NCBI GenBank assembly: GCA_001839685.1
Contig: MLAK01000545.1
Coordinates: forward strand, 36,206-100,205
From: Tritrichomonas foetus
Taxonomy: Eukaryota > Parabasalia > Tritrichomonadida > Tritrichomonadidae
Length of the DNA stretch: 64,000 bases
Reading direction: 5' to 3'
Position numbers and translations under genes: made by a program. Below the pieces are notes generated by a model. It searched no databases. It saw only the letters and a program-made list of their open reading frames with translations, and had not been told where the DNA came from. Below, piece by piece: positions 8,809 through 18,141 of the stretch (its first letter is position 1; each line of letters opens with the position of its first letter).

Positions 8809-11226
8809 TTAGAGATCTAAATGTATTTCTCCTTCTTCTGCCTGTATCAATCGAATGAGCGATTCTTCAAGATTATCAATTTGAATTGTATATTTATTAA
8901 ATCCAAACTTTTCCTTATTCTTTTCAACAAACTCTAAAACATCAGAAACTCTATAATCAGATGGCAAAATGATAGTGTTCTTTTTCTCCAATGATATTTT
9001 AGCTTCAGGAATAATATTTTTAATATTTTCACATATTTCATTTAGTTGAATTCCATCACCCAAAAAACATAAATTATAACCAGAATTAAATCGATACCTC
9101 ATTTCAGCTCCAGTTCCACAAAATGCAATTTCACCTTTAGAAACAACAGCAAGCCTTGAAGAAATATATTCGGATTCTTCAAGTGAATGAGTTGATGCTA
9201 TTGTTGTTGTATTTGGCATGTCTCCAACAGCTCTCCATATTTGCTGACGACTATAAGAATCAACACCAGCAGTTGGCTCATCAACAATTAGAAATCTCGG
9301 TTTTTGAATCATTGCTAAAGCCAAACCAAGTTTTCGTTTTTCACCACCGCTAATATTTTTTGTTTGTGAGTCAAGAATATGTGAAATATGAAGGAAATCT
9401 GCAATCCTAGAAATTTCATCATTTAATTCATTTGCATTTTCATTTACATTGCCATTATTGTTATTATTATTATTTTCATTTTCAGTAATTCGAAAAGAGA
9501 AAAGCTGTAAATGTTCCCGAACAGTGAGCTCATCAAATAATGGATTTCCTTGGAAAACAACACCAAGTTGACTATGATATTCTCTTGAAACATCTTTTAG
9601 ATTATGTCCACAAATTTTTATAATACCTTCATCGGGATACAACCCACCGATCAAAATATCAATCAATGTTGATTTTCCAGAGCCATTTGATCCAACAAGT
9701 ACAATTACTTCACCTGTGGTTATGCTCAAATCAACACCATTCAAAGCAACAGTCTTATTACTTCTTCCATTAGCATTAGCATTATTATTATTCACTATAT
9801 GATTAGTTACGTTATTATTAGTAATATTAGATGAATTATAAGATGTATTGTTGTAAGTGTATTTAATATTTGCGAGTTCAATAATGGGTTGGTTGTGATT
9901 AACAGTTAAAGAAACAGGTGAAAATTTGAAACAGTTTTTCCAAAAGCGGAACTTAAGAATGTTCTTCCAGCCAATTAAAGGTTGTCCATATTTTCTTTTA
10001 TTCATTAAAATCATTAAGCTTGTTAATAATGAATTAACTATGATATTTATTATTTGTAAAAAGATGATTTTTTGATAACTTAGTAAATTTGATGCTGGTG
10101 GAGTACTCCAATGCATTTCAGGTGATTTTTGGCCAGCATAAAGATAATAGGCAACTAATGGTGGATATTGAGGAATAAGAATCATCAATAAAAAAAGAGT
10201 TGTCTGTGACATTGTTGAAATATAATTCAACGTATATATTTCAGTTGCATTTAGAATCTGAATAAACATGACATAGAAACCAAGGGTATTTTCTTCATGA
10301 ATAAAAGTATAAAACAAAATAAATCTTAAAGAATAAGAAAAAGCGAACAATATAAAAATTGCTTCAAATAGAGTGAAATCAATTTGAGTGGCATCTTGAT
10401 ATAAACCGCAAACTAAATATCCAAGAAAGCCACAAATTGGAAGCATTTCAATGAAATGGCATAAAATATTACCAATCCAAAATGATGATTCTGGAAGACC
10501 ATTAATCAGCAATAAAAAATTATGGCGATTCACATTATATTTTATCATTGAACTCAATGCTGCAACCATGATATTAAAGAATGGCTGAATCATTGTAAAA
10601 GCAGCCGATCCTGTTTCTATATTAATCGTTTGGGATGGCTTGGCATATTCCCGATATTTGAAACTAAATTTGCAATTTGGAACGAAATGATGAAGTACGG
10701 CATAAAAGCCACTATAATAATCAATCGATGAATAATAAAGCATATCATTGGTAACAAACGTGATATCACTAAAATTATTTTGATAATAAAATCCATATAA
10801 ATTTTGAGTGTTGTTTTGTGATACCATTTGAAACATCGAATCATAATCGTCAAACATTGTATATGAAAAATTTAGTGGAATTCGTGTAATTTCCTGAACA
10901 GCTTTTTGAACATCAGTTGTATTGGGACAATAGAAAATATTTGGATAATATTTCAAGTTAAAAGAAGTTCCATCAAAAAGAAAAAAAGTAAATGGATTTT
11001 CGTTTTCTTCTGTTTTAAGTGTTATAAACATGGTAGATACTATGAATGTCATTAAAATTACAGAAATATACATTCCTCGATAAGGAGTAGATCTCCATCT
11101 AATTTTTAGCATAAACTTAATGTAATTGACCATTGATTGGTAGAATAAGGGATGCTTATATGAAAGAGATTCTTCAGGATTATCAATGTTTACTTCAGCT
11201 TCATCTTCATTCAGATAAATATCCAT
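8809..11226 (-). CDS. ABC transporter, ABCA-type half transporter
   Basis: An 805-residue protein with one membrane domain and one ATPase domain. Residues 50-70 form a first membrane helix, followed by a large non-cytosolic loop (about 75-205) with several N-X-S/T sites. Five or so hydrophobic helices lie at about 210-410, the ABCA topology. The nucleotide-binding domain has Walker A GSNGSGKST (513-520), Q-loop Gln near 559, signature ISGGEKRKLG (625-634), Walker B FLIVDEP (645-651) and a switch His near 680. Asn-rich inserts sit before the domain (465-485) and between Q-loop and signature (583-595). Full ABCA proteins are about twice as long, so this should dimerise. Lipid transport is the family function; the substrate is unknown. 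A TCATT initiator lies 5 bases before the ATG. Confidence 0.9.
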   Translation of the reverse strand: MDIYLNEDEAEVNIDNPEESLSYKHPLFYQSMVNYIKFMLKIRWRSTPYRGMYISVILMTFIVSTMFITLKTEENENPFTFFLFDGTSFNLKYYPNIFYCPNTTDVQKAVQEITRIPLNFSYTMFDDYDSMFQMVSQNNTQNLYGFYYQNNFSDITFVTNDMLYYSSIDYYSGFYAVLHHFVPNCKFSFKYREYAKPSQTINIETGSAAFTMIQPFFNIMVAALSSMIKYNVNRHNFLLLINGLPESSFWIGNILCHFIEMLPICGFLGYLVCGLYQDATQIDFTLFEAIFILFAFSYSLRFILFYTFIHEENTLGFYVMFIQILNATEIYTLNYISTMSQTTLFLLMILIPQYPPLVAYYLYAGQKSPEMHWSTPPASNLLSYQKIIFLQIINIIVNSLLTSLMILMNKRKYGQPLIGWKNILKFRFWKNCFKFSPVSLTVNHNQPIIELANIKYTYNNTSYNSSNITNNNVTNHIVNNNNANANGRSNKTVALNGVDLSITTGEVIVLVGSNGSGKSTLIDILIGGLYPDEGIIKICGHNLKDVSREYHSQLGVVFQGNPLFDELTVREHLQLFSFRITENENNNNNNNGNVNENANELNDEISRIADFLHISHILDSQTKNISGGEKRKLGLALAMIQKPRFLIVDEPTAGVDSYSRQQIWRAVGDMPNTTTIASTHSLEESEYISSRLAVVSKGEIAFCGTGAEMRYRFNSGYNLCFLGDGIQLNEICENIKNIIPEAKISLEKKNTIILPSDYRVSDVLEFVEKNKEKFGFNKYTIQIDNLEESLIRLIQAEEGEIHLDL

Positions 11227-11228
11227 AA

Positions 11229-11233
11229 AATGA
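11229..11233 (-). promoter_or_regulatory. Candidate initiator (TCATT) of the ABC gene
   Basis: Read on the minus strand, TCATT fits the TCA(+1)YW initiator, with the A at 11231 and the ATG five bases further at 11226. Such very short leaders are usual in trichomonads. Confidence 0.5.
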
Positions 11234-12257
11234 TACCTGAGTTTTTGACAAAGAAATGGTTATATTATTTATAACCGAGTAAGACATAGTTAACTGATTT
11301 TTTAATAACCAAATATGGGTTTTTATTGATTATCAGAAGAGTTTGCCTTAATGATTCTACTAATTCCGTTCTTTAAGTATTTCATCAAAGGCATTATGAA
11401 TTCGACTTTATATATTGGTTTTTCTGCTTTGTTGATGATGAAAATCAGAATTTCTAAATAAAAATTAAATTGCATAGAGTACCTGAAAGTAAAAAAAAGG
11501 TCACTTTTTTCCCTTTATATTCTGGACTATAATAGAGGTTGAGTATATACCTAGGAATGAATAGGTGTGACCAGTTAGAAGGAATGATAAGAGGAGATAA
11601 AACGAAAATAAAAAAAATGGCAAAAATAAAAAATAGCAATATCTTGGAAAATTAAATAAATATTTTTTAAATATTTTGTTAATATATTTTGCCATTTAAT
11701 TTGGATATAGAAATAGATTATATAATAAAAATATAGGCCAACAAGGAAGATATCTTTGTTTTTAAAAATTAAGTTTCAAGTTTGTTTTTTTCAGAAACCG
11801 TCTTACAGATTTTTCTCATATGTTGCATACATGCGCAATAATACATGCTCTATCGAAATCAGAAAAGAAAAATAGGGATAGTTTAACTATTTAAGAAGTT
11901 ATGAAGTATGACCAAATAATGGTTCAAAATAGCTTAACGTACAGTAATAATGGAGAAGAAAAAACGCGCCCAAAAAGCCAGAGAAGTTATCACATGCAAA
12001 AAACTATCACATCACAGAAGTGTGAAATAATACTGAACAAAAAAACGATCAAAAGTTTGAATTCAAACATCAGCGAATTAAATGATCAACATCAATCAAC
12101 AAAAAACGTGCAAAATAAAATATTGAATGAATTTAATCAATTCAGCAAGATTAAACCTACAACACGACGATATATCCCAATTATTATAAGCTTTTCATTA
12201 TTGAGTAAATCAATTTTATTGAATACTTTACAACTTTTCAATAATTTTTTTTATTAT

Positions 12258-12290
12258 NTCTTTATCTCAGTNTNTCTTNATTAATTTCGN
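12258..12290. other. Cluster of ambiguous bases (N)
   Basis: Single N calls at 12258, 12272, 12274, 12279 and 12290 in a T-rich stretch. They indicate locally poor assembly or collapsed divergent copies. Any reading frame through this point is unreliable. Confidence 0.95.
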
Positions 12291-13292
12291 TCGACTTCAT
12301 TTTCATATTTTACCTCTGACATGACGTGAATTCAGCATCAAAATATAAAAACATTTTGTAAGAAACGCAATACTTTCAGGTACTCTAATTGCATTTAAAA
12401 TGGAGAAGACAGTTTCTGTCAATTCGTCACTTTTTCTAATTATTCAAAAATTAAAAAATTAAAGTTAGTTTTCAATGATTTGAATCAAACCCCATAACCG
12501 CTCATTATTATTATCTTTGATCTTGAATTTCTAGTTGGAATCAGGAAAGAAATTTCTAAATGTTTCGGAAATGATGATGGAATATATTCAAAAAATATTT
12601 CGACCATATTAATTTTGGAAAAGTTTTAATTAAAATAATTTGAAACCAATTATGGTTATATTGTCATCAGAAACTTTTCTATTGAAAATATTAAGAAAAA
12701 GTTATCTTTTCGTATTTATCTTTTAAATTGTCTAAATAATTTTTCAAAAATTGCGAAGGAATCATCTAATTTTCAGATAAATTAGCAAAAAATTCAATAT
12801 ATTCTATAAAATCTTTGAAGATTTTCATAAAAATAAAATATATAATGAATTCAAAATTTGAAATAACATGATCATTCAAAATCTACAAAAAAGAAAGATA
12901 ATTGTAAAATTACTTTCAAAAATTGAATTTGAATTTCACAAATTCCTGGATTATTTCATAACATTCATAGAATTTATTGAATTAATTCACAGTGCTTTTT
13001 CTCAAAAAGATTGAATGTATTTGTTCATTTCAGAAATTTCTTTATTTTCTTAGAAAATACAACAAATCATTCAATATTCATTATGAAGAATTTTCAGAAT
13101 TATTCATAAAAATTGAAAATGTTTTGAATAATTTTTAGAAATTGTCGCAAAGATTCATAATTGCGAATTCCTATATTGAAAAAATAAAAAACAACATAGA
13201 AACCCGATTTATTGAAAATTCGTCTCTGCACAGAAAATTGTATACTATAAATATAAACCTAGTATTCACAAAAGTGCATAAAGTCTATCAGA

Positions 13293-13949
13293 ATGGAATC
13301 AACAAAACCAAATCGAATCCAACTTCCTCCAATTTCATCTCTTACTGATAATATTCAACTTATCCCGCTCTTTAATGATTCTCCAGAAGTTCCAATACCT
13401 ACTCCAGCATCTTTCAAGCCGCCAGATTTTCAACTCAACCAACCGCATCAATTTTCGCCACCCAGCCTGGACAACCACGGTAATATCAATAGCAACGATA
13501 ATAACAATAACGATGATGTGTCAGGGCAATACAAACTCAGCGACGACTTGCAAATTTTGAAAGCCATCAAAACTTATTACGGCAATGCTTTCTCAGGAAG
13601 TGTTCCCTGGTCATTCTGGCAGACATACATCAAGACAACCAACTGCAATCGGAGCAGCTCCTCTCTTTATCATCACTGGAACGGCTCAATGCAACGCAAG
13701 TATGGAACATATCTGAAGCAAAAACGAGTTGACGAGTGTATTGAATGGATACAAAAGGAAATGAAATCCTTAAACCCATCCAAACGCAAATGCATGAAGG
13801 AGGCCGACCCTCCCCATATTCAACCAACTGGTCAGCCACTCTGTCACAACTGGTCGGCACCAGTCGCATATTTTGGACAAGGAAGCAATTTCAATTTCCC
13901 GATTGGTGGCATTTCTCCACAAAAAGTTCAATACCCACCATTTTATTAA
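13293..13949 (+). CDS. Small SANT/Myb-like protein
   Basis: A 218-residue protein. The first 80 residues are Pro/Asn-rich. Residues about 82-140 form a helical block with aromatic residues at SANT-like spacing (LKAIKTYYG, SVPWSFWQTYI, SSSSLYHHWNGSM), suggesting a divergent three-helix SANT/Myb fold and hence a DNA- or chromatin-binding role. This is a pattern judgement, not a family match. A Lys/Arg-rich helix follows, then a Pro-rich tail. It sits upstream of calcineurin B and an R2R3 Myb gene, all on the same strand but separated by long gaps, so no operon is implied. The opposite strand carries incidental open frames of 60-80 codons. Confidence 0.65.
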   Translation: MESTKPNRIQLPPISSLTDNIQLIPLFNDSPEVPIPTPASFKPPDFQLNQPHQFSPPSLDNHGNINSNDNNNNDDVSGQYKLSDDLQILKAIKTYYGNAFSGSVPWSFWQTYIKTTNCNRSSSSLYHHWNGSMQRKYGTYLKQKRVDECIEWIQKEMKSLNPSKRKCMKEADPPHIQPTGQPLCHNWSAPVAYFGQGSNFNFPIGGISPQKVQYPPFY

Positions 13950-14482
13950 TTGACTCATAGCCTCCTTTGTTTTATTAATTAGCTTATATTAACTTATTAC
14001 GAATGACTTTCCTTTAGCGGTAAATGCGTGAGAGCTTTTACTTGATTCATTTTTATTATTTTTTTTTATATGAATTTTTAAAAGTTTTAACAATATTATG
14101 GAAGTAAATTCTTTAATTTTATTCTTATTTCTTTTTACCATTTTAAAAAAGATCTTTCTGCTGTCCTGGGCGAAGATGATCGATGAAAATTTCGATCGAG
14201 TGGTTGTGTTTCTTATTCACTGAAAAAATAAATAAAATAAATATTGAAAAAGTAAAAGTTTTAAAGCTTTCATCACTGAAAAAGTTAAAGTTACTCATAG
14301 AAAAAGTCAAAACGATTTCTGGAAATTATCGGGGATATATCTTCAAAACCAATTGTGTTTCTCCATTGTTTTTCGGGCTTTATGCTTATTAGTGAATGTT
14401 AATTTTTACAATACAATAATTATAAAAAGGAATTTTGATCCATTTTCTGATCTTATTTGTTGACAAATTGTTGACAAAGAAA
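13950..14482. other. Intergenic with a triplet of GAAAAAGT words
   Basis: The upstream region of the calcineurin B gene. GAAAAAGTA, GAAAAAGTT and GAAAAAGTC occur at 14246, 14278 and 14300. CCATTTTCT (14440-14448) lies 34 bases before the ATG and is also found next to the ATG of the gene at 55659. A 69-codon frame at 14183-14392 is low-complexity and not called. Confidence 0.4.
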
Positions 14483-15016
14483 ATGGGGCAGACTCAAAGC
14501 GGAAATATAGAAATACTCAACAATTTGCTTGTCTCGTCAGCCCTTACACAAGAGGATATGAACCGAATACAAAAAAAGTTCAATCATTATGATCTCGACG
14601 GAAATGGAAGTATTGATATAAACGAGTTCCGATCTTTTAAAGGGCTCGACGAAAATCTGCTGATTGACAGAATATTTCATGCGCTTGATCAAAATAATGA
14701 TGGTTTTATCGACTTTTACGAATTTTGTACCGGCCTATCAATTTTTGCTGGCCCTTCAACCAAAGAAAAGAAGACAGCATTTCTTATGAAAATTTTTGAC
14801 TTCGATGACGATGGATTTATTGGCCAAACTGACTTAATATCAACAATCGAATTATTAATTAGCGATAAATTGACAAACGAACAAATGGAAGATATTGCTC
14901 GTGCGGAAATTGCTAGGAATGATGCTGATGGAGACGATAAGCTGTCCTACGAGGAATTTTCACAAGTGATCGATAAACTAAATTTATCATCACAAATGCA
15001 GGTTGTCATTAAGTGA
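14483..15016 (+). CDS. CNB: Calcineurin regulatory subunit B
   Basis: A 177-residue EF-hand protein starting MGQTQSGN. The Gly at position 2 makes it a candidate for N-myristoylation, as in calcineurin B. Four EF loops are visible: DLDGNGSIDINE, DQNNDGFIDFYE, DFDDDGFIGQTD and DADGDDKLSYEE. The fourth has Asp in place of the usual Gly at loop position 6. Length is close to the family's usual 170. The protein should bind a calcineurin A phosphatase and confer Ca2+ control. The open frame extends 16 codons upstream to a TTG, but the myristoylation-type N-terminus argues for ATG 14483. Closely related NCS or CBL-type sensors are the main alternative. Confidence 0.85.
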   Translation: MGQTQSGNIEILNNLLVSSALTQEDMNRIQKKFNHYDLDGNGSIDINEFRSFKGLDENLLIDRIFHALDQNNDGFIDFYEFCTGLSIFAGPSTKEKKTAFLMKIFDFDDDGFIGQTDLISTIELLISDKLTNEQMEDIARAEIARNDADGDDKLSYEEFSQVIDKLNLSSQMQVVIK

Positions 15017-16143
15017 GAAAACAAATTCTCAGAAAGGAGTCAATCATTCGCTATGATTAATGATTGAAATATGTTATAATGTTCATTTCACAAAATGATT
15101 AAATCTCGAATTTACAATTTGAAATCGTGAAATTATTATTTGATTTGTGGGCTTAGCTCTATAATTTCATAATTCGATTTCATTTCACCTTTCTGTGTAA
15201 ATTTTTGGATTTACATCTTTTCGATATTGAAAACTCCTCGTTTTATCTTAAATAATGACTTTGGTTGAATCATTTCGATGGGTTCAATTATAATGTTGAT
15301 TTTCCTAAAGAAAATTTCCTCTTTATATTTCTCAATTATATTAATATCAATGTTTATTTTTTATCCATCAATAATTTGTTTATTATAACGTCCAATGTTG
15401 TCATCTTTTCATAACCGAATGATTTCATCGATGATTGAATATCTTTGAATGAAATGATAATTTCAATGTCCTTTTATTTGCATTATGACATTTAACGTCT
15501 CGTAAATCACTATTTCATCAATTTGTTGGTTGCTGCTAATGACCATTTGGAAGAAATATTTTAATTATGGAATCACATATTGCGATTTCGAAAAAAATAA
15601 TTGTTTGGTATAACTTTTTCATTGTTATTCATTATTGGGCATATGTATACAACATTCTTCAAAGAAAAACAATGAATCATAAAAGCATTCAGAAATTTTA
15701 CCAGAGAGCTCATAGAAAATCTATTATTCTATCAATTTCTAATTTCATTGTTTAATTAAATATTCTATTCAAAAAATGATCGACAAAAACCAGAAATTGA
15801 GAAAACTCTTTAAATTTTGAATATTGACAAACAATATGTCAACACCCCTAATTCAAATTATAACAATCATTTTCTTTTATATTCAAATGATAAGTCAAAG
15901 GTCAAAACTTTTTCAGAAATTTTATTTTCTATATACAGAAAACTATCGGATTTTCAGGTGGTTATATAGAAAATGAAAACTCCCATTAATAAAAAGTGTT
16001 GGGCGATTGAAAAAAGTTTACGTAATCAGATAAATCCATTTAAAAAGTTCCAAATAAGATTCCATTCCATAGAAAACATAATGATTTTCAATGAAAAAGT
16101 TAGAAGTTGAATCAAAAGATTTTTTAGGGAAGAATTTCTTTCC
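15017..16143. other. Intergenic, no gene seen
   Basis: 1.1 kb of AT-rich sequence. A 62-codon frame at 15567-15755 has no recognisable content. AACTTTTTC occurs at 15612 and 15906 and GAAAAAGTT at 16093, the last 51 bases before the Myb ATG. The rest is TTTCAT/TTGAAAT-type repeats with stops in all frames. Confidence 0.45.
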
Positions 16144-17691
16144 ATGTACCAGCCTTACCCGATGACTTTTTATCCTCAAAGTGCTGCTAAAAACCATGGA
16201 ATTCGACAAATGTTTTCACCAGAGGAAGATGAAGCGCTTAAAGAACTCGTCAAAAAATTCGGAGATAAAGATTGGAAGTTCGTCGCACGAAAAATGCCGG
16301 GTAGAACAACTCGCCAGTGTAGAGAACGCTATAAAAGTTATCTTGCGCCTGAAATAAAGAACGGGCCTTGGACGAAAGACGAAGATGAATTATTGCGACA
16401 AAAATACGAAGAACTTGGACCAAAATGGGCACAAATTGCCACATTTTTTAAATCCAGATCGGACGTCAATATTAAAAACCGTTGGTCATCTCTTTCAATC
16501 AGAAGCAACCAAAAAAATGAATCCAAAAAAGCTAAACTAATTGCACCACCATTTATTTCACAACTATCACTCACTCAACAACCACAACTTCAAATACAAC
16601 ATCAAATACAGCATCAAATAATTCAAACGCCCGTTCAGCAAGTTTATGCTCAGGTGGGTAACAGTCGAATTTCACCTTACCCGTTGATGAATGGTCAAAT
16701 TACTCAAGTCATGCCTTATTCAATTCCATTATCTCCATATCAACCACAAACAATGATTATTCAACAATGGGATCAAAATGACACTCAGAGTTATGTAAAT
16801 GAAAGTTCACCACATGCAATTATTATTTCGTCACCGCCTTCAATGCACCAATGCAATGTGAATACACCTGAAATCGGGCACACAAATAGTATAAATGTAA
16901 ACAGTATAAATCTCAATATCATGGACAATAACAATAATGCTAATGATGACAAGCTATATTTAAATACTAGATCAAATAACAATTCAAAATTCGTCAATGA
17001 CATCAAAAGTGAAAATGACTCAATTAGCATAAACAAATTAGGAAATAACAATAATTATGATGGATCACCCATATCAAACAGTGTTTATATTAATAATATA
17101 GCTACTAGCCCAGAAGTTATTCACAATAGAGAAAATTATAAAAACATAATTAATGACAATAGCGTTATTAAAAACAATAGCATCGTGAATAACAAAAACG
17201 TAATTATTAATACTAATAACATAATTAATGAAAATATTAATTCTAATTCTAATAATAATAATAACAATAATAACAATAATAATTCTAATTCTAATAATAA
17301 TAATAATAATGTTGGAAATAATAAGAATAATAGATTTGCTGGTGAAAATGGTGAATCATCTGGAAAAATTGTAGATTCGCCGATTTCACATCAGCCGGTA
17401 AATGTTGGGAATACATTGAAAATAGTAACATCACCCATTCTTGCGCCACCTGTTCCAGCCAACTTTTCTGACCCACTTCCACCACTCATTCATAAATCTA
17501 AAAGTGCTCAATCTGTTGCCTCCGCTCAAGCTGAAGAGCTTCCATGTAGTACAATTACACAGTCTGCAAGCGAGAAGTTTTTGATGCCATCAATTCTAAT
17601 GACTGAACCAAGAATTGATGAAAATTCATTAAACACGGAATCGGAAATGCTGAAAAATACTTTCCCAAACTTTGGAGGCCGTCTTTGGTAA
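16144..17691 (+). CDS. R2R3 Myb-like transcription factor, Asn-rich
   Basis: A 515-residue protein. Two Myb repeats occupy residues about 22-68 and 72-118. Repeat 1 has F24, W44 and Y63 at the hydrophobic-core positions; repeat 2 has W76, W95 and W114. The recognition helices (TTRQCRERYKSYL and SDVNIKNRWSSL) are of c-Myb type, so sequence-specific DNA binding is expected. Downstream are a Gln-rich segment (about 140-165) and a long Asn/Ser tract (about 355-400), then a Ser/Pro-rich tail. Trichomonads encode many such Myb proteins, several acting on promoters. A GAAAAAGTT word lies 51 bases upstream. The homopolymeric AAT/AAC region makes length variation likely. Confidence 0.9.
   Translation: MYQPYPMTFYPQSAAKNHGIRQMFSPEEDEALKELVKKFGDKDWKFVARKMPGRTTRQCRERYKSYLAPEIKNGPWTKDEDELLRQKYEELGPKWAQIATFFKSRSDVNIKNRWSSLSIRSNQKNESKKAKLIAPPFISQLSLTQQPQLQIQHQIQHQIIQTPVQQVYAQVGNSRISPYPLMNGQITQVMPYSIPLSPYQPQTMIIQQWDQNDTQSYVNESSPHAIIISSPPSMHQCNVNTPEIGHTNSINVNSINLNIMDNNNNANDDKLYLNTRSNNNSKFVNDIKSENDSISINKLGNNNNYDGSPISNSVYINNIATSPEVIHNRENYKNIINDNSVIKNNSIVNNKNVIINTNNIINENINSNSNNNNNNNNNNNSNSNNNNNNVGNNKNNRFAGENGESSGKIVDSPISHQPVNVGNTLKIVTSPILAPPVPANFSDPLPPLIHKSKSAQSVASAQAEELPCSTITQSASEKFLMPSILMTEPRIDENSLNTESEMLKNTFPNFGGRLW
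17215..17330 (+). repeat. AAT/AAC microsatellite encoding poly-Asn
   Basis: Within the Myb gene, runs of AAT and AAC codons broken by TCT encode a long Asn/Ser tract. The mixed codons suggest it is not a very recent expansion, but slippage variation is plausible. Confidence 0.85.
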
Positions 17692-18141
17692 CTTACAGTA
17701 GAATAAAAATAGATATTGTTTTGTATGATTAAATGAACTAAAACGGAAATTCACAAATGTATGTATTTATGTATTGAATAAAGATAATATATATTCAAAT
17801 GAATGATGATTATTCAATAATTACTTACTCTTTCTTTCTCAGATTCTTTTTCAAGGTTAAACTTTTTTCATTTTCAATAGAAAAAAAGAATGTCATCAAA
17901 ATAAGCAATCGAAAACTTGTGAATTAAAAATGAAATTGGATTGAAAACGAATGTTGATAGCTAATGATGTTATCAGCGGATTTGATTTTGCTTATATTGA
18001 CTGGGTTTTTTAATCGGTATTTCAATGAATAATCATCAAAATTATTATTTTTGAAAGCTTGAGGTTTATATTGAAAAATTTACTTTCATAGAAATTTTGA
18101 TATATCAAATTGAATTTTAAGAAAAATACATCAATGAATAA
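17692..18141. other. Intergenic, no gene seen
   Basis: 450 bases of AT-rich sequence between two same-strand genes. A tiny upstream frame (ATG at 18134, three codons) precedes the next ATG. Nothing else is evident. Confidence 0.45.

Larger units (their letters stand above)
11227..13292. other. Long AT-rich intergenic region, no clear gene
   Basis: About 2 kb without a convincing gene. A 127-codon plus-strand frame (11901-12284) is rich in Lys/Asn/Ser and ends in ambiguous bases; it could be a decayed or spurious frame and is not called. From 12300 to 13140 the sequence is made of TTCAAAAAT, TTTTCAGA and GAATTTAT-like words with stops in every frame. GAAAAAGTT occurs at 12695. A TCACA initiator-like site lies at 13266-13270, 25 bases before the next ATG. 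Confidence 0.5.

Noticed and set aside
11901..12284. 127-codon frame before the ambiguous bases
   Set aside because: Low-complexity Lys/Asn/Ser content and N-containing end; no homology or codon signal supports it.
15567..15755. 62-codon frame in the calcineurin-Myb gap
   Set aside because: No motif, skewed composition and AT-rich chance frames of this size are common here.
17215..17330. Regular repeat resembling an array
   Set aside because: It is in-frame AAT/AAC codons coding poly-Asn in the Myb gene, not a CRISPR or satellite array.
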